The notes beneath the pieces are model-generated. The model was not told the DNA's origin. It was given only the letters and a program-made list of their open reading frames with translations, and ran no database searches. 64,000 nucleotides of DNA from CAWCWN01 sp963799245 (GTDB lineage: Bacteria; Chloroflexota; Ktedonobacteria; Ktedonobacterales; Ktedonobacteraceae), in NCBI GenBank assembly GCA_963799245.1, contig CAWCWN010000004.1:744001-808000 (forward strand), given 5' to 3'. Position numbers and translations under genes: made by a program. Each line of letters begins with the position of its first letter. The first letter of the stretch is position 1. This document shows positions 54,899-63,798 of the stretch, piece after piece.

Positions 54899-55465
54899 AT
54901 GCGTACATCTTGCAAGCGGAAACTGTGCATGTTGCCGGCAATAGCCTCGCTGGCGATGCTCTTTTTTGTCCTTAGCCCGCTTTTCGGCTCCTCCCCTCGT
55001 GCGTATGCCTCCGCGCTCACTCCGCACAGGAGCTCCTTCCCGTCGGCAGGGGGCAAAATGATTGCGGTCAGCCTCTCCCAGCAGTGGCTGTATGCCTATC
55101 AGAACGGACAGGAGGTCTTCAATGCAGCCGTGATGACCGGCCGGCCATCTCTGCCAACTCCGACCGGCACGTATCACATATTTGCCAGGCTCAGCCCCAC
55201 CACGTTTTACTCTCCCTGGCCTCCGGGCTCGCCCTACTGGTATGCACCCACACACATCAACTACGCCCTGGAGTGGCGCGCGGGCTTCTTCCTGCACGAC
55301 TCGTGGTGGCACACCGTCTATGGACCTGGCAGCAACGGCTGGCACTATGACCCGACCTATGGCTGGCAGTGGGGCTCTCACGGGTGCGTGGCGATGCCAT
55401 TAAGCGCAGCCGCCTGGCTTTACGACTGGGCTCCGATTGGCACGACCGTTCAGATCAACCCCTGA
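54899..55465 (+). CDS. L,D-transpeptidase (YkuD), secreted
   Basis: 188 residues from ATG 54899 (AAGGAGG 5-6 nt upstream; the frame extends to 54752 without a ribosome site). A signal peptide (KRKLCMLPAIASLAMLFFVLSPLF) is followed by a YkuD domain: ISVSLSQQWLYAYQNGQEVF at the start, HDSWWHTVYGPGS and the catalytic motif SHGCVAMPLSAA with the nucleophilic Cys. It would make 3-3 crosslinks or attach proteins to peptidoglycan. Confidence 0.92.
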   Translation: MRTSCKRKLCMLPAIASLAMLFFVLSPLFGSSPRAYASALTPHRSSFPSAGGKMIAVSLSQQWLYAYQNGQEVFNAAVMTGRPSLPTPTGTYHIFARLSPTTFYSPWPPGSPYWYAPTHINYALEWRAGFFLHDSWWHTVYGPGSNGWHYDPTYGWQWGSHGCVAMPLSAAAWLYDWAPIGTTVQINP

Positions 55466-55517
55466 GATGCACAGCGGGCCATCCAACTGTAAAGGCTGTG
55501 ATGGCCAAATCCACAAC

Positions 55518-55913
55518 CTATGACATTTTCTGTAACCAGCGCTGGATATCACTGGCGGCGAGAGGCGTAAACAGAGTAAGAACTTGCAGGAGATCGGGAA
55601 GGTCTTGCGCGTAAATGATCTCCGTCACCTGGTACTTCTCCATCTCTATGCGATAGGTCGGACCGCTACGATAATTTGCGTAAACCTGGAAATTGAAGAC
55701 GCCGCCCAAACGCCAATGGCGCTCATAGCCGAATGAGTGGAGGTCCTCATTGTACATATTCTCCCACCTCTTAAGTGGCAGAGGGCCCTTGAAAGGGGTG
55801 GGATTATCTATCAGGCTCCACTCCCCACGATGAAATAGCCAGACATTGTCCTCGTTCTGCTCGGCTCGATGCACGCCATTTGTGGTGCTTTGCGATACTC
55901 GTTGCTCATGCAT
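55518..55913 (-). CDS. Hypothetical cytoplasmic protein
   Basis: 131 residues from ATG 55913 (GAGGAGAG 4-5 nt upstream). Soluble, rich in Trp, Tyr, Asn and His, with LFHRGEWSLIDNPTPFKG and PLKRWENMYNEDLHSFGYERHWRLG. No transmembrane helix or known motif. The consistent composition and good ribosome site make it a probable gene of unknown function. The 290 bp upstream hold nothing recognisable. Confidence 0.55.
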   Translation of the reverse strand: MHEQRVSQSTTNGVHRAEQNEDNVWLFHRGEWSLIDNPTPFKGPLPLKRWENMYNEDLHSFGYERHWRLGGVFNFQVYANYRSGPTYRIEMEKYQVTEIIYAQDLPDLLQVLTLFTPLAASDIQRWLQKMS

Positions 55914-56206
55914 GTGTCTCTCCTCAAAAAAACCGTCCACACATTCCGCCGCGGGGCGTTAATAGTGAACAAAAAGCAACCGGCTTGAGTAAGTGCTGGT
56001 CCCGAGAATGGAAGCGTTTCAGGCTATCGGTTGTGCCTCTGAGAAGAGTATACGGTGAAGGGCCACATATAACATCACGCAGACGAGTGATTCTCAGCTA
56101 CCTTTAGGGATCAGCGTCACTTCACTCCTACGAAGGAGTAATAGCTGGCTGGCGGTCCGCCGGAGGTCCCTCTGGGATAAGGTGACTACTCCCCATGGCT
56201 AAAGCC

Positions 56207-57645
56207 CTGTCTTTTATACACAATTTACAAACGGAGATGAAAAGCCAGATGAACGCCCTCCAGCAGCGTTTGGACGCGAAGCCAGCCCTTCCACAGGGTT
56301 TTCCAACCGGGAGGACCATCGCCATGGCGGGCCAAATAGCCCCCCATCTGGGCAACGGCCTTCCAGAAGGCTTCTGTGGTCATGCACGCGGGCACCTGAC
56401 CGGTCTGAGCGGCAACAATGGCGAGCAAGTCGGCATCGAGGACCTCGCAAGCGGGACGCTCAGGTTCTCGACGTGCAAGGTCTCGCAGGTGCAGCAAACG
56501 GACTGCCAGCGGCGACAACAAGCCCAACAAGCGGATCAAGCGGGCGGCGGTCTGCACCTGGCGCTCTTCGAGACGACATCCAGTTTTGAGACACTGGTGA
56601 TAGTCTTCCACGACCCAGCGGTGTTCATACCACCCCACCCGCTCCCAGGCCTGCTCGAGCGTCGTGGTGGGGACCGAGGTCAACAGAATCCATTCCAAGG
56701 GCTCTTCTCCAGCAGGCGTCTGCTCTTCCCACACCCGAATGGCCCATACCTCCAGCGGTTCATTGCTGAACCGCTTCTCGAAGCGAGGCGCCAACACGGT
56801 CAAGGTGCCAAAGGCGAGCTGCACCACCGTCGAGCGAGCCGTTCGTCCATGGCTGGCAGGCACCTGGAACGGTCGGCTGGCTTGCGCAGGCCAAGTGCGC
56901 ACCTCATCGAGCAGATACCTTTGCCCTCCCTCTTCTGGCTCGATCCGTCGCTTCTCACATGCTCGCACCAGAAAATGGGTCTGCGTGGCTCGGCAGGCCT
57001 GAAAGAACGGAAACAGATCGGCGCCGCGATCTCCGACATGCACGATGGTGGTCTCGGGGGGAAAGCTTCCCAGGCGCGTGACCTGGCGCATCCAGACATC
57101 GGTCTCTCGTTCAGTTCGCTGTCGGCGCTTGCTTCGCGTTTCTGCCGCTGGGGCTCTTGTGCGTACAAACGGCTCTTGCATCGCGCATCCCAGCACCTCG
57201 CCGCTCTCCGGCAAGACGGCCAGCACCGTTTGCAGATACAGCCCTCGTCCTCGCTCATTGCTGACCTGGCCCAAGCCCTTGGTTTTGGGATGATGGCTCA
57301 AGTCCACTTCGCTAGTGTCCTGCACCAGCAGCACGAGGGGTCTCCTCTCAATCTGTTCGCGGGTCTGTTGCCAATGAGGCTGCATCAGCGCCTCAAAGGT
57401 CACATCGTCTTCATCCAGCAGACGGTACAAGGCCATCGTCTCTTTCCAGGTCTGCATTTGGGCTGGCAAGGACGCCGAAGCATTCTCGGCCATGCGCGTG
57501 GCCGCTTTCACGGCTCGTGCTGTTCGCCGAATATCCTTGAGCTTGCTCGCTCCAAAGGTCTTTTTCGCCCAGCATTCTGCGTCCAGAAGGTCTTGTGTGT
57601 TCATCTTCCTATTTTAGCAGCTTGTTAAATGTGTATAAAAGACAG
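56207..57645 (-). mobile_element. Tn5-like IS4-family insertion sequence, 1439 bp
   Basis: Both ends begin with the same 16 bp, CTGTCTTTTATACACA, followed by imperfect ATTTACAA and TTTAACAA. This closely resembles the IS50/Tn5 end CTGTCTCTTATACACA. One transposase gene fills the element. Flanks (GCTAAAGCC on the left, GCCTGAAGG on the right) do not form the 9-bp target duplication expected of Tn5-type transposition. The flanks look like remnants of an IS605/TnpB-type end (GGCTAAAGCC, CCTGAAGGCAGGGGCC). Confidence 0.9.
56225..57604 (-). CDS. IS4-family transposase (Tn5-like DDE)
   Basis: 459 residues. The N-terminal domain resembles the Tn5 transposase start (ECWAKKTFGASKLKDIRRTARAVKAATRMAENASASLPAQMQTWKETMALYRLLDEDDVTFEALM). 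The DDE core: first Asp in LVLLVQDTSEVDLS, second in IVHVGDRGADLFPFF, and the Glu in the Y-(2)-R-(3)-E-type motif WYEHRWVVEDYHQCLKTGC. The length equals Tn5/IS50 transposase, so it appears intact. A 477-codon antisense frame across it is a shadow. Confidence 0.93.
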   Translation of the reverse strand: MNTQDLLDAECWAKKTFGASKLKDIRRTARAVKAATRMAENASASLPAQMQTWKETMALYRLLDEDDVTFEALMQPHWQQTREQIERRPLVLLVQDTSEVDLSHHPKTKGLGQVSNERGRGLYLQTVLAVLPESGEVLGCAMQEPFVRTRAPAAETRSKRRQRTERETDVWMRQVTRLGSFPPETTIVHVGDRGADLFPFFQACRATQTHFLVRACEKRRIEPEEGGQRYLLDEVRTWPAQASRPFQVPASHGRTARSTVVQLAFGTLTVLAPRFEKRFSNEPLEVWAIRVWEEQTPAGEEPLEWILLTSVPTTTLEQAWERVGWYEHRWVVEDYHQCLKTGCRLEERQVQTAARLIRLLGLLSPLAVRLLHLRDLARREPERPACEVLDADLLAIVAAQTGQVPACMTTEAFWKAVAQMGGYLARHGDGPPGWKTLWKGWLRVQTLLEGVHLAFHLRL

Positions 57646-57818
57646 GCCTGAAGGCAGGGGCCTTACGCTCGAATAGGTAAAGCTTAGCTTCTCTCCCGAC
57701 TTGACAGAAGAGGGACTAGGACAAATTGCCTAGTATGTGGGCCCCGCCGGTGAGCGATACAAGATATTCATGTTAGTATATGAAGAGCTTGGCATCCGTA
57801 AAGCTGAGGAAGTATAGC

Positions 57819-58352
57819 ATGGACAGACCCAAGAGCTTTGCGTCACTGGCGTGGTACGACGCCTGTATCGAGTTCTTATTCAAGCTGGCGGCGAAGACCA
57901 GCGAGCCATTGCTGGCTATCGGCATCGTGTACAGCGCAGCCGATGTGCTCTCACACGGGCACCTGGGCTACGGCAACCAGTGTGCTCAGAATGCCTGGGC
58001 CATCACTCAGGCGCTAGCCATCGAATCGAGTGGCGGCGTGATGCTCTTCATGCAAATGATCGGGTGGAAGCAACAAACAAATAGCCCGTTTATGCTAGGA
58101 CTATTCGCCCTGCGCTGCATTGTTTCAGTGGAATACATCTACTTATGCCGCACCAGGCTACCAGGCTGGGTAGCACAACAGACCAGCCCCATTTTCTCTC
58201 CTTGCTCGGAGGAGAATGGGGTTCACTGTATGAATAAAGGAAAAGGAAGAATATATCTAAAAAATCACATTAGGCATAGTTACCATCACCGTACTAACAG
58301 GACTTGCAGTTTACCTAGCAATCTTACTATGGGTGCTTTGCTGGTGAATTAG
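57819..58352 (+). CDS. Truncated hypothetical membrane protein
   Basis: 177 residues from ATG 57819 (GAGGAAG upstream). The first 115 residues contain two hydrophobic stretches (LLAIGIVYSAADVL, ESSGGVMLFMQMIGW) resembling small two-helix proteins of Ktedonobacteria mobile regions. From about residue 120 the sequence becomes Cys/His/Arg-rich and of low character, so it is likely frameshifted or fused to non-coding DNA. It sits between the IS and the glucan operon. Confidence 0.45.
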   Translation: MDRPKSFASLAWYDACIEFLFKLAAKTSEPLLAIGIVYSAADVLSHGHLGYGNQCAQNAWAITQALAIESSGGVMLFMQMIGWKQQTNSPFMLGLFALRCIVSVEYIYLCRTRLPGWVAQQTSPIFSPCSEENGVHCMNKGKGRIYLKNHIRHSYHHRTNRTCSLPSNLTMGALLVN

Positions 58353-58366
58353 AAAAGGAAATATCT

Positions 58367-60034
58367 ATGCGAAAAACAAGTCTAATCAAAGTCGTCCTGT
58401 TTGTTATCGCAATTTTGGCCAATCTGAACTATCTCATCTTCATTTTCAACCCGGCCCATGCCGATAACCTCGGCTTTTTCGTGTTGACCGGGCTGGCCGA
58501 TACTATCGCCATCGCCATTTTCGTCTCAACGTGGGCGACGGCGCTCTTTTATGAACTCAGCAAATCGCGCTATCAGCACGAGATGGCAGAGTTACGCTCC
58601 GTGGGCAATCATCTTCTGCACCAGCGCGTCGCCGTGCTGATCACCGTCGTCAATGAGGATACCAGCATTGTACGCAATACGCTACAGAGTGCCAAGAACC
58701 TCATTGGAGAAAAAGCCGTCTATCTGCTCGATGACGGCAAGAAAGAAGCCACGCAACGACTGGCCGGGGAACTAGGCGTGCGCTACATCACGCGAGCCAC
58801 CAATGCCGGCTACAAAGCTGGTAACATCAACAATGCCTTGCGCAATCATGTGCCAGAGCCGTTCTTCATTGTGGTAGACGCTGATTTCGCGCTCCATCCA
58901 GAATTTATCCAGCGCACGCTGCCGCTATTCGCAGACCCCCGCGTCGCCGCAGTGCAGACGCCACAAGTATACTCCAACGAAGAGACGTTGTTCTCACGCG
59001 GCTGCAAACACTTACAGGACATCTTTTACACATATCTGCAACCTGGCAAGCATCTCCTCGGGAGCGCTTTCTGCGTCGGAACCAATGTCATCTTTCGCAC
59101 CAGAGCACTATGGGAAGTCGGCGGGCTGGCAGAAATGCACTCGGAAGACATCTTTACCACCATCAACTTGCTGGAGCGTGGCTACAAAGTCTCGTTCCTC
59201 AACGAGCAGCTGGCTGTTGGCCTTTCACCGACAACACTTATATCGTTCTACACGCAGCAGAACCGCTGGGCGCGCGGCGGCTTTCTGATGATGCTCAAGC
59301 ACAATACGCTCTTCAATCGCAAATTGAACATCGAGCAGCGGCTCCAATTCTTCATATCCAATTTCTTTTACCTGAGTGGCATCTCTGTGCTGATCTACCT
59401 TATCAGCCCGCTGATCGCCATTTTCCTGAACGTGAAGCCGCTGAGTGACGCCTATCAGTCGCAATGGCTCGCGGCCTATGCGCCATTCTTTGTCACCAAC
59501 TTTGGCTTTGCGACGGTGCTCCTGAAAAAGCACCGCATCTCTAGCTTGCTGCTTGGTATCTTTACGTTTGTGCCCTATCTGGACGCATTGCGATCGACAC
59601 TCCTCAGCGTGCGGCAGTTCAAATGGCGCGTGACCAATGCACGCTCGAAAGGGCTCATCACCAAGCTGCTTGCGCCATACATCATTTTTCTCTGCATCGC
59701 TGTCGCCATCGGGTACTTCCTGGCGACGGGCATCCTGGTGTATAACCCGGACCTCATCTTGTACTATGGCTGGCTGGCGATTGACATCATCGTTGTGGCG
59801 GCGTTTATCATTCACGGTTATACCGCGACATCAAAAACGACTCTTCCCGTCCTGGCCGGCAATCTGGAGGAGACAGAGTTAGCAACCGCCGAACTCCTGG
59901 CCGTCAACAAGCACATCGAGAAGCCGGCAGCGACAGGGGCCAAGCAATCTGCTCTCGCAGATATCCCAACGACAGAAGTACCAAGAGCGAACGGAAGATC
60001 TCACATTCCGCAATTTCGGGGAAGGCTTTTTTGA
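58367..60034 (+). CDS. Membrane processive glycosyltransferase, cellulose/curdlan-synthase-like GT2
   Basis: 555 residues. Two N-terminal helices (KVVLFVIAILANLNYLIFIF, LADTIAIAIFVSTWATALF), then a cytosolic GT-A domain: DD at 122-123 in YLLDDGKK, DAD at 171-173, SED at 259-261 and QQNRW at 297-301 (the QxxRW motif). Four C-terminal helices follow. The catalytic motifs define BcsA/CrdS-type beta-glucan synthases. No PilZ domain is recognisable, so direct c-di-GMP control is not expected. It is the first gene of a three-gene operon with an adaptor and a GH81 glucanase. Confidence 0.88.
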   Translation: MRKTSLIKVVLFVIAILANLNYLIFIFNPAHADNLGFFVLTGLADTIAIAIFVSTWATALFYELSKSRYQHEMAELRSVGNHLLHQRVAVLITVVNEDTSIVRNTLQSAKNLIGEKAVYLLDDGKKEATQRLAGELGVRYITRATNAGYKAGNINNALRNHVPEPFFIVVDADFALHPEFIQRTLPLFADPRVAAVQTPQVYSNEETLFSRGCKHLQDIFYTYLQPGKHLLGSAFCVGTNVIFRTRALWEVGGLAEMHSEDIFTTINLLERGYKVSFLNEQLAVGLSPTTLISFYTQQNRWARGGFLMMLKHNTLFNRKLNIEQRLQFFISNFFYLSGISVLIYLISPLIAIFLNVKPLSDAYQSQWLAAYAPFFVTNFGFATVLLKKHRISSLLLGIFTFVPYLDALRSTLLSVRQFKWRVTNARSKGLITKLLAPYIIFLCIAVAIGYFLATGILVYNPDLILYYGWLAIDIIVVAAFIIHGYTATSKTTLPVLAGNLEETELATAELLAVNKHIEKPAATGAKQSALADIPTTEVPRANGRSHIPQFRGRLF

Positions 60035-60122
60035 CTATGATCTATTGCTCCTTTTACTTGTCTTGCCGCTCTGTAGCGTGGAAGAACTCGAAAATGGAAC
60101 AGAACTTCACAAGGAAAACGTT

Positions 60123-60830
60123 ATGAAGAAAATTATCCTTGAAATCATCGCCGTCATCGGCGCGCTTGCTGTGGCCGGCGTGATCATCCTCTTCTTGTTT
60201 ACGCAGAATATTGGGCAGGTGACGTTCGATACATTCAGCGGCACCGTCAACAAGACACCTGTTAATATCACGTCGCCGGTTTACGGGCAAATCATGACAC
60301 TGCCGACGGGAGAAGGCGACACGGTCAAGCCAGGCCAGATCCTGGCGACCATTCACATTCTCAACCCGAACACCATCCCAGTCAAAAGCCCGCTATACTC
60401 TGTCAATACGCAAACGATGATCTTGCAGGTGCTTTCGCCGACGAGTGGGGTCGTCGGGCAGGTATACTTTGCTCCGCTCTCGACTGTGGCTGGAGCAGGA
60501 GCACTCATGCAGATCTATACGGCCAACTCAATGGAGATTCAGGTGCTTATCCCACAGAAGAGTAACATCAACGACTATGCGGCATTGTATGCGAGCCATC
60601 CGCCGGATCAGCAGAAGTATCTGCTGCATATCGTCGGGCAAATTCCGACCAACGTGCTGGCCAATATTGATCCCACCACGAGCGTCTACCAGGCAACCTG
60701 CACACACTGCCAGGCGCTCCTTGACAATCAGGGAATCGCGATCTATGCTCAGCGCAAACAGGAGAACTCACCCTTCCTCGACAAACTCAACGCTTTCATT
60801 CAGACAATTGCAAAAAGGATTCAAGCATGA
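60123..60830 (+). CDS. Single-pass membrane adaptor with HlyD/biotinyl-lipoyl-like domain
   Basis: 236 residues from ATG 60123 (AAGGAAAA 5-6 nt upstream). One N-terminal transmembrane helix (VIGALAVAGVIILFLF), then an outer part with two half-lipoyl motifs: SPVYGQIMTLPTGEGDTVKPGQIL and VLSPTSGVVGQVYF. These resemble membrane-fusion proteins, but the long alpha hairpin is absent. Its stop overlaps the start of the GH81 gene (ATGA). It probably links the synthase to export or to the wall; this role is inferred. Confidence 0.7.
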   Translation: MKKIILEIIAVIGALAVAGVIILFLFTQNIGQVTFDTFSGTVNKTPVNITSPVYGQIMTLPTGEGDTVKPGQILATIHILNPNTIPVKSPLYSVNTQTMILQVLSPTSGVVGQVYFAPLSTVAGAGALMQIYTANSMEIQVLIPQKSNINDYAALYASHPPDQQKYLLHIVGQIPTNVLANIDPTTSVYQATCTHCQALLDNQGIAIYAQRKQENSPFLDKLNAFIQTIAKRIQA

Positions 60831-62968
60831 CCCAAAACGACACGTTCAGTGAACTCATGATCCATGGCGGCATAACCTTCACCGACACCATCGATGTGCA
60901 ACAGCCCGAACCTACGCCTGCACCCAGGACGCAGCCGGCTTCAGAGCCTACCAGCACCAGGGGAGGATGCCTCCCCCCGGTCGCGCCGCCGCCTCCGGTG
61001 GTACCGCCACCCGTGGTGCCGATCCCACCACCACCTGCATTCGCCAAGACGACACATCCCATGGCCATCCCGCCGACGCTTAAGACTGCCTTCCCATACG
61101 CAACGAACTCCTGGTGGCAAAATATTATCCTCGGCAAAAATCGCATTGCACCAGAGCCCTACCAGCTCCAGGTTGTTGACAATGGCTTCCTGGTCTGTTA
61201 CCCGGCGCAATCCCTCACGCTAGATAGCGCGGGGATGCAGCACATCACGACGCAATTCCTGCAAGATATGACGCTGGAGTTCAAGGAAAACATGGGCCAT
61301 TGGGCCGTGACAGCATATGATGACCTGACGGTAACGCTCACATGGGTTTCGGCCACCAGACAAGCAGCACGATCAGTGATCGCGCAAGGCTGCCCGTTCC
61401 TGACGATGGCTTATGCCGGGACCACACCACTCGTGACGACACAGCATGCGATCATGAGCGTCAATGGGAGCACGATGCAAGGACCGTATACCGGCAGCAA
61501 ATTTAAGGTCATGCTCAACAACGGGCAAACATGGCTGCTGTATAGTAGCAACTCGCTGACATTCACCTGGAATGGCGGCCAGCTCATCGCAACCGCTCCA
61601 TTTAGCAGCATTGTCCGGCTGGCGATCCTGGCAAATGCCACCGATGAGGCCATCCTTGATCAGTATGTGCCGGCTATCCCCACCGCCGGTGTGGTGAGCG
61701 CGGCCTATACGAGTACGGCTGCGACCTACACCTTCCACTGGACGGTTACAGGAACCGGGCCGCTCCTGATGTGCGCGCTGCCGCACCATATGGACATTCT
61801 GCAAGCGCCGCAGACCGTCGCCCTCACCAGAACCAGCATCAATGGCGCGATGATTGGAGTGCTCGGTAATGCATGGAATCTTGTCGAGCCACTGCCAGCC
61901 ATCCAGTGGACCGCCTCCAAGCCAATTGATCCCGCACAGAAGGCGGCTATCGCGGCTCAGCTCCAGAAGGATGCTACCACTACCTATTCTGGCACTGCTG
62001 ACACCTATGAAGGAGGGAAAGAGGTTGCGAAGCTGGCTCGCTTGGTGCTTATTGCCGATGAGATCGAGGATACCGCGAGCGCCACAACGATCCGCACCAA
62101 CCTCAAGGCCGCCATCAATCCCTGGCTGGAAGGTACCAGTGCCAATCAACTCATGTATGATACGACCTGGGGCGGGATTCTCTCTGCCGAGGGATTGGCA
62201 GACAAAGGTGCTCAGTATGGATCGGGTTATTATAACGATTTGCATTTTCATTTTGGCTATTGGGTCTTTGCGGCAGCAGTGATTGCGAAAGGTGATTCGG
62301 CCTGGCTGACGACCTACCAGGAGCGTGTGACCGAACTGCTTCACACCTATTGCAATCCAGATGCAACGGATACGCGCTTCCCAGTACGACGCTACAAGGA
62401 CATGTACGCAGGACACTCCTGGGCTTCTGGCCTGTTTGATTTTGCTGATAATCGTAACCAGGAGAGTACATCTGAGGCGGTCAATGCATATGGCGCGATG
62501 TACCTGTGGGGCCTGGTGACGAATGATGCGGCAACAGCCAACCATGGCGCACTGATGTTCGCATCTGAAATCAGGTCAGCACGGCGCTACTGGCATGTGT
62601 ATGCCAACAATAATGTCTACGGTTCTACCTATACCGATAAAGGCGTCGGTATATGCTGGTCGACCAAAATTGATGACAGCACATGGTTTGCGTCCCAACT
62701 GTCATGCCGCAGAGGAATCCAGGTCATACCCATCACCCAGTTCAGCGAGTTGCTCCTTGAAGCTGACTGGATCAAGACGATGGTTTCGAGTGGAGAAATG
62801 GTAAAAATGCAGGCCGAGAACTTTGGCATCTGGCCCACATTTGTCAATGCCATGCTCGCGGTCGTTGATCCTAGCACCGCATGGACCAACTTTACTGCCA
62901 TGGCAGATAATCAGATCGATCCGGGGGCATCACGCACAAACCTTCTCTGGTGGAGTGCAACGCGGTAA
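60827..62968 (+). CDS. GH81 endo-beta-1,3-glucanase
   Basis: 713 residues. A Pro/Thr-rich N-terminal segment of about 80 residues has no evident signal peptide (the first 20 residues are polar). The GH81 domain spans about 85-700: PYATNSWWQN, DNGFLVCYP, YNDLHFHFGYWVFAAAVIAKGD and the catalytic stretch GHSWASGLFDFADNRNQESTSEAVNAYGAM with E546 and E550. GH81 enzymes cleave internal beta-1,3-glucan bonds. The ATGA overlap with the adaptor gene shows operon coupling. Confidence 0.93.
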   Translation: MTQNDTFSELMIHGGITFTDTIDVQQPEPTPAPRTQPASEPTSTRGGCLPPVAPPPPVVPPPVVPIPPPPAFAKTTHPMAIPPTLKTAFPYATNSWWQNIILGKNRIAPEPYQLQVVDNGFLVCYPAQSLTLDSAGMQHITTQFLQDMTLEFKENMGHWAVTAYDDLTVTLTWVSATRQAARSVIAQGCPFLTMAYAGTTPLVTTQHAIMSVNGSTMQGPYTGSKFKVMLNNGQTWLLYSSNSLTFTWNGGQLIATAPFSSIVRLAILANATDEAILDQYVPAIPTAGVVSAAYTSTAATYTFHWTVTGTGPLLMCALPHHMDILQAPQTVALTRTSINGAMIGVLGNAWNLVEPLPAIQWTASKPIDPAQKAAIAAQLQKDATTTYSGTADTYEGGKEVAKLARLVLIADEIEDTASATTIRTNLKAAINPWLEGTSANQLMYDTTWGGILSAEGLADKGAQYGSGYYNDLHFHFGYWVFAAAVIAKGDSAWLTTYQERVTELLHTYCNPDATDTRFPVRRYKDMYAGHSWASGLFDFADNRNQESTSEAVNAYGAMYLWGLVTNDAATANHGALMFASEIRSARRYWHVYANNNVYGSTYTDKGVGICWSTKIDDSTWFASQLSCRRGIQVIPITQFSELLLEADWIKTMVSSGEMVKMQAENFGIWPTFVNAMLAVVDPSTAWTNFTAMADNQIDPGASRTNLLWWSATR

Positions 62969-63144
62969 ACCTATACTATCCCCCGGAAACTGGACAGGCA
63001 AATAAGCCCGTTCGTCTAGCTCTCCAGCACTGGCCGGGCTTGACACACTCCGGCCCAGGAGCATACCCTATTTTTATGCGCTGCATAGCATAAAGCGCAG
63101 CGCGCATAGCGTTCAACAATTCAGCAGGAAGAGGCAAGCGTTTC

Positions 63145-63780
63145 ATGTCTATCAAAGAGAGAGTTTCACATACGAACATCGATTTTTATTTTGATCCCGC
63201 CTGCCCTTTAGCCTGGCGTACGGCATTATGGATACGCGAGGCGCGCAGGGTGCGCTCACTGCATGTTACCTGGCGTTTCTTTAGCCTCGAGGTAGTCAAC
63301 CGCGCAGAGGGGACGAAGCCAGATTATCGCCACGATGGCAGCTGGGCATCCATGCGAGTGCTGGACCTTGCGCGGCGGCGTGGCGGCAATGAGGCCGTAG
63401 AGAGGCTGTATTTAACCCTGGGTACAACACAGCACTGGCAGAAGGAGAGCATCAAGGAATATAGCGTCATCCAGGCCGCCTTACAAAAGGCAGGCCTCGC
63501 TCCTGAGCTGCTCGAGGCGGCGTTGGAGGATGAGACCACCATCGAAGATGTGCTGGCCGATCACCAGCAGGCCGTTCGACGCTACTGGGCCTTTGGGGTG
63601 CCTACCATTGCGGTCGAGGGACATGATATAGGTTTCTACGGCCCCATCATTCATACAGTGCCCCAGGGCGAAGAGGCGGGTGAGCTGTGGGACTATACGG
63701 CATGGGCCCTGCGCCAGCCGAACCTCTTCGAGCTGAAACGCGATAGGCGAGCCGTCAGCTGGGGACCTGCGGGCTTCTGA
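63145..63780 (+). CDS. DsbA-family oxidoreductase (mycothiol-dependent nitroreductase-like)
   Basis: 211 residues. Thioredoxin fold with a helical insertion; N-terminal active site FDPACPLAWRTALWI (Cys20, single-Cys CPxA type), the helical domain (ALDLARRRGGNEAVERLYLTLG), then the cis-Pro loop FGVPTIAVEG. It resembles Rv2466c-like and FrnE-like proteins that lack the second active-site Cys. Thiol partner and substrate unknown. CAGGAAGAGG precedes the start. Confidence 0.85.
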   Translation: MSIKERVSHTNIDFYFDPACPLAWRTALWIREARRVRSLHVTWRFFSLEVVNRAEGTKPDYRHDGSWASMRVLDLARRRGGNEAVERLYLTLGTTQHWQKESIKEYSVIQAALQKAGLAPELLEAALEDETTIEDVLADHQQAVRRYWAFGVPTIAVEGHDIGFYGPIIHTVPQGEEAGELWDYTAWALRQPNLFELKRDRRAVSWGPAGF

Positions 63781-63798
63781 CGCGTTTTCACACAATAA

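Noticed and set aside
56195..57628. 477-codon plus-strand frame across the insertion sequence
   Set aside because: It is antisense to an intact transposase with all catalytic motifs; it has no similarity of its own.
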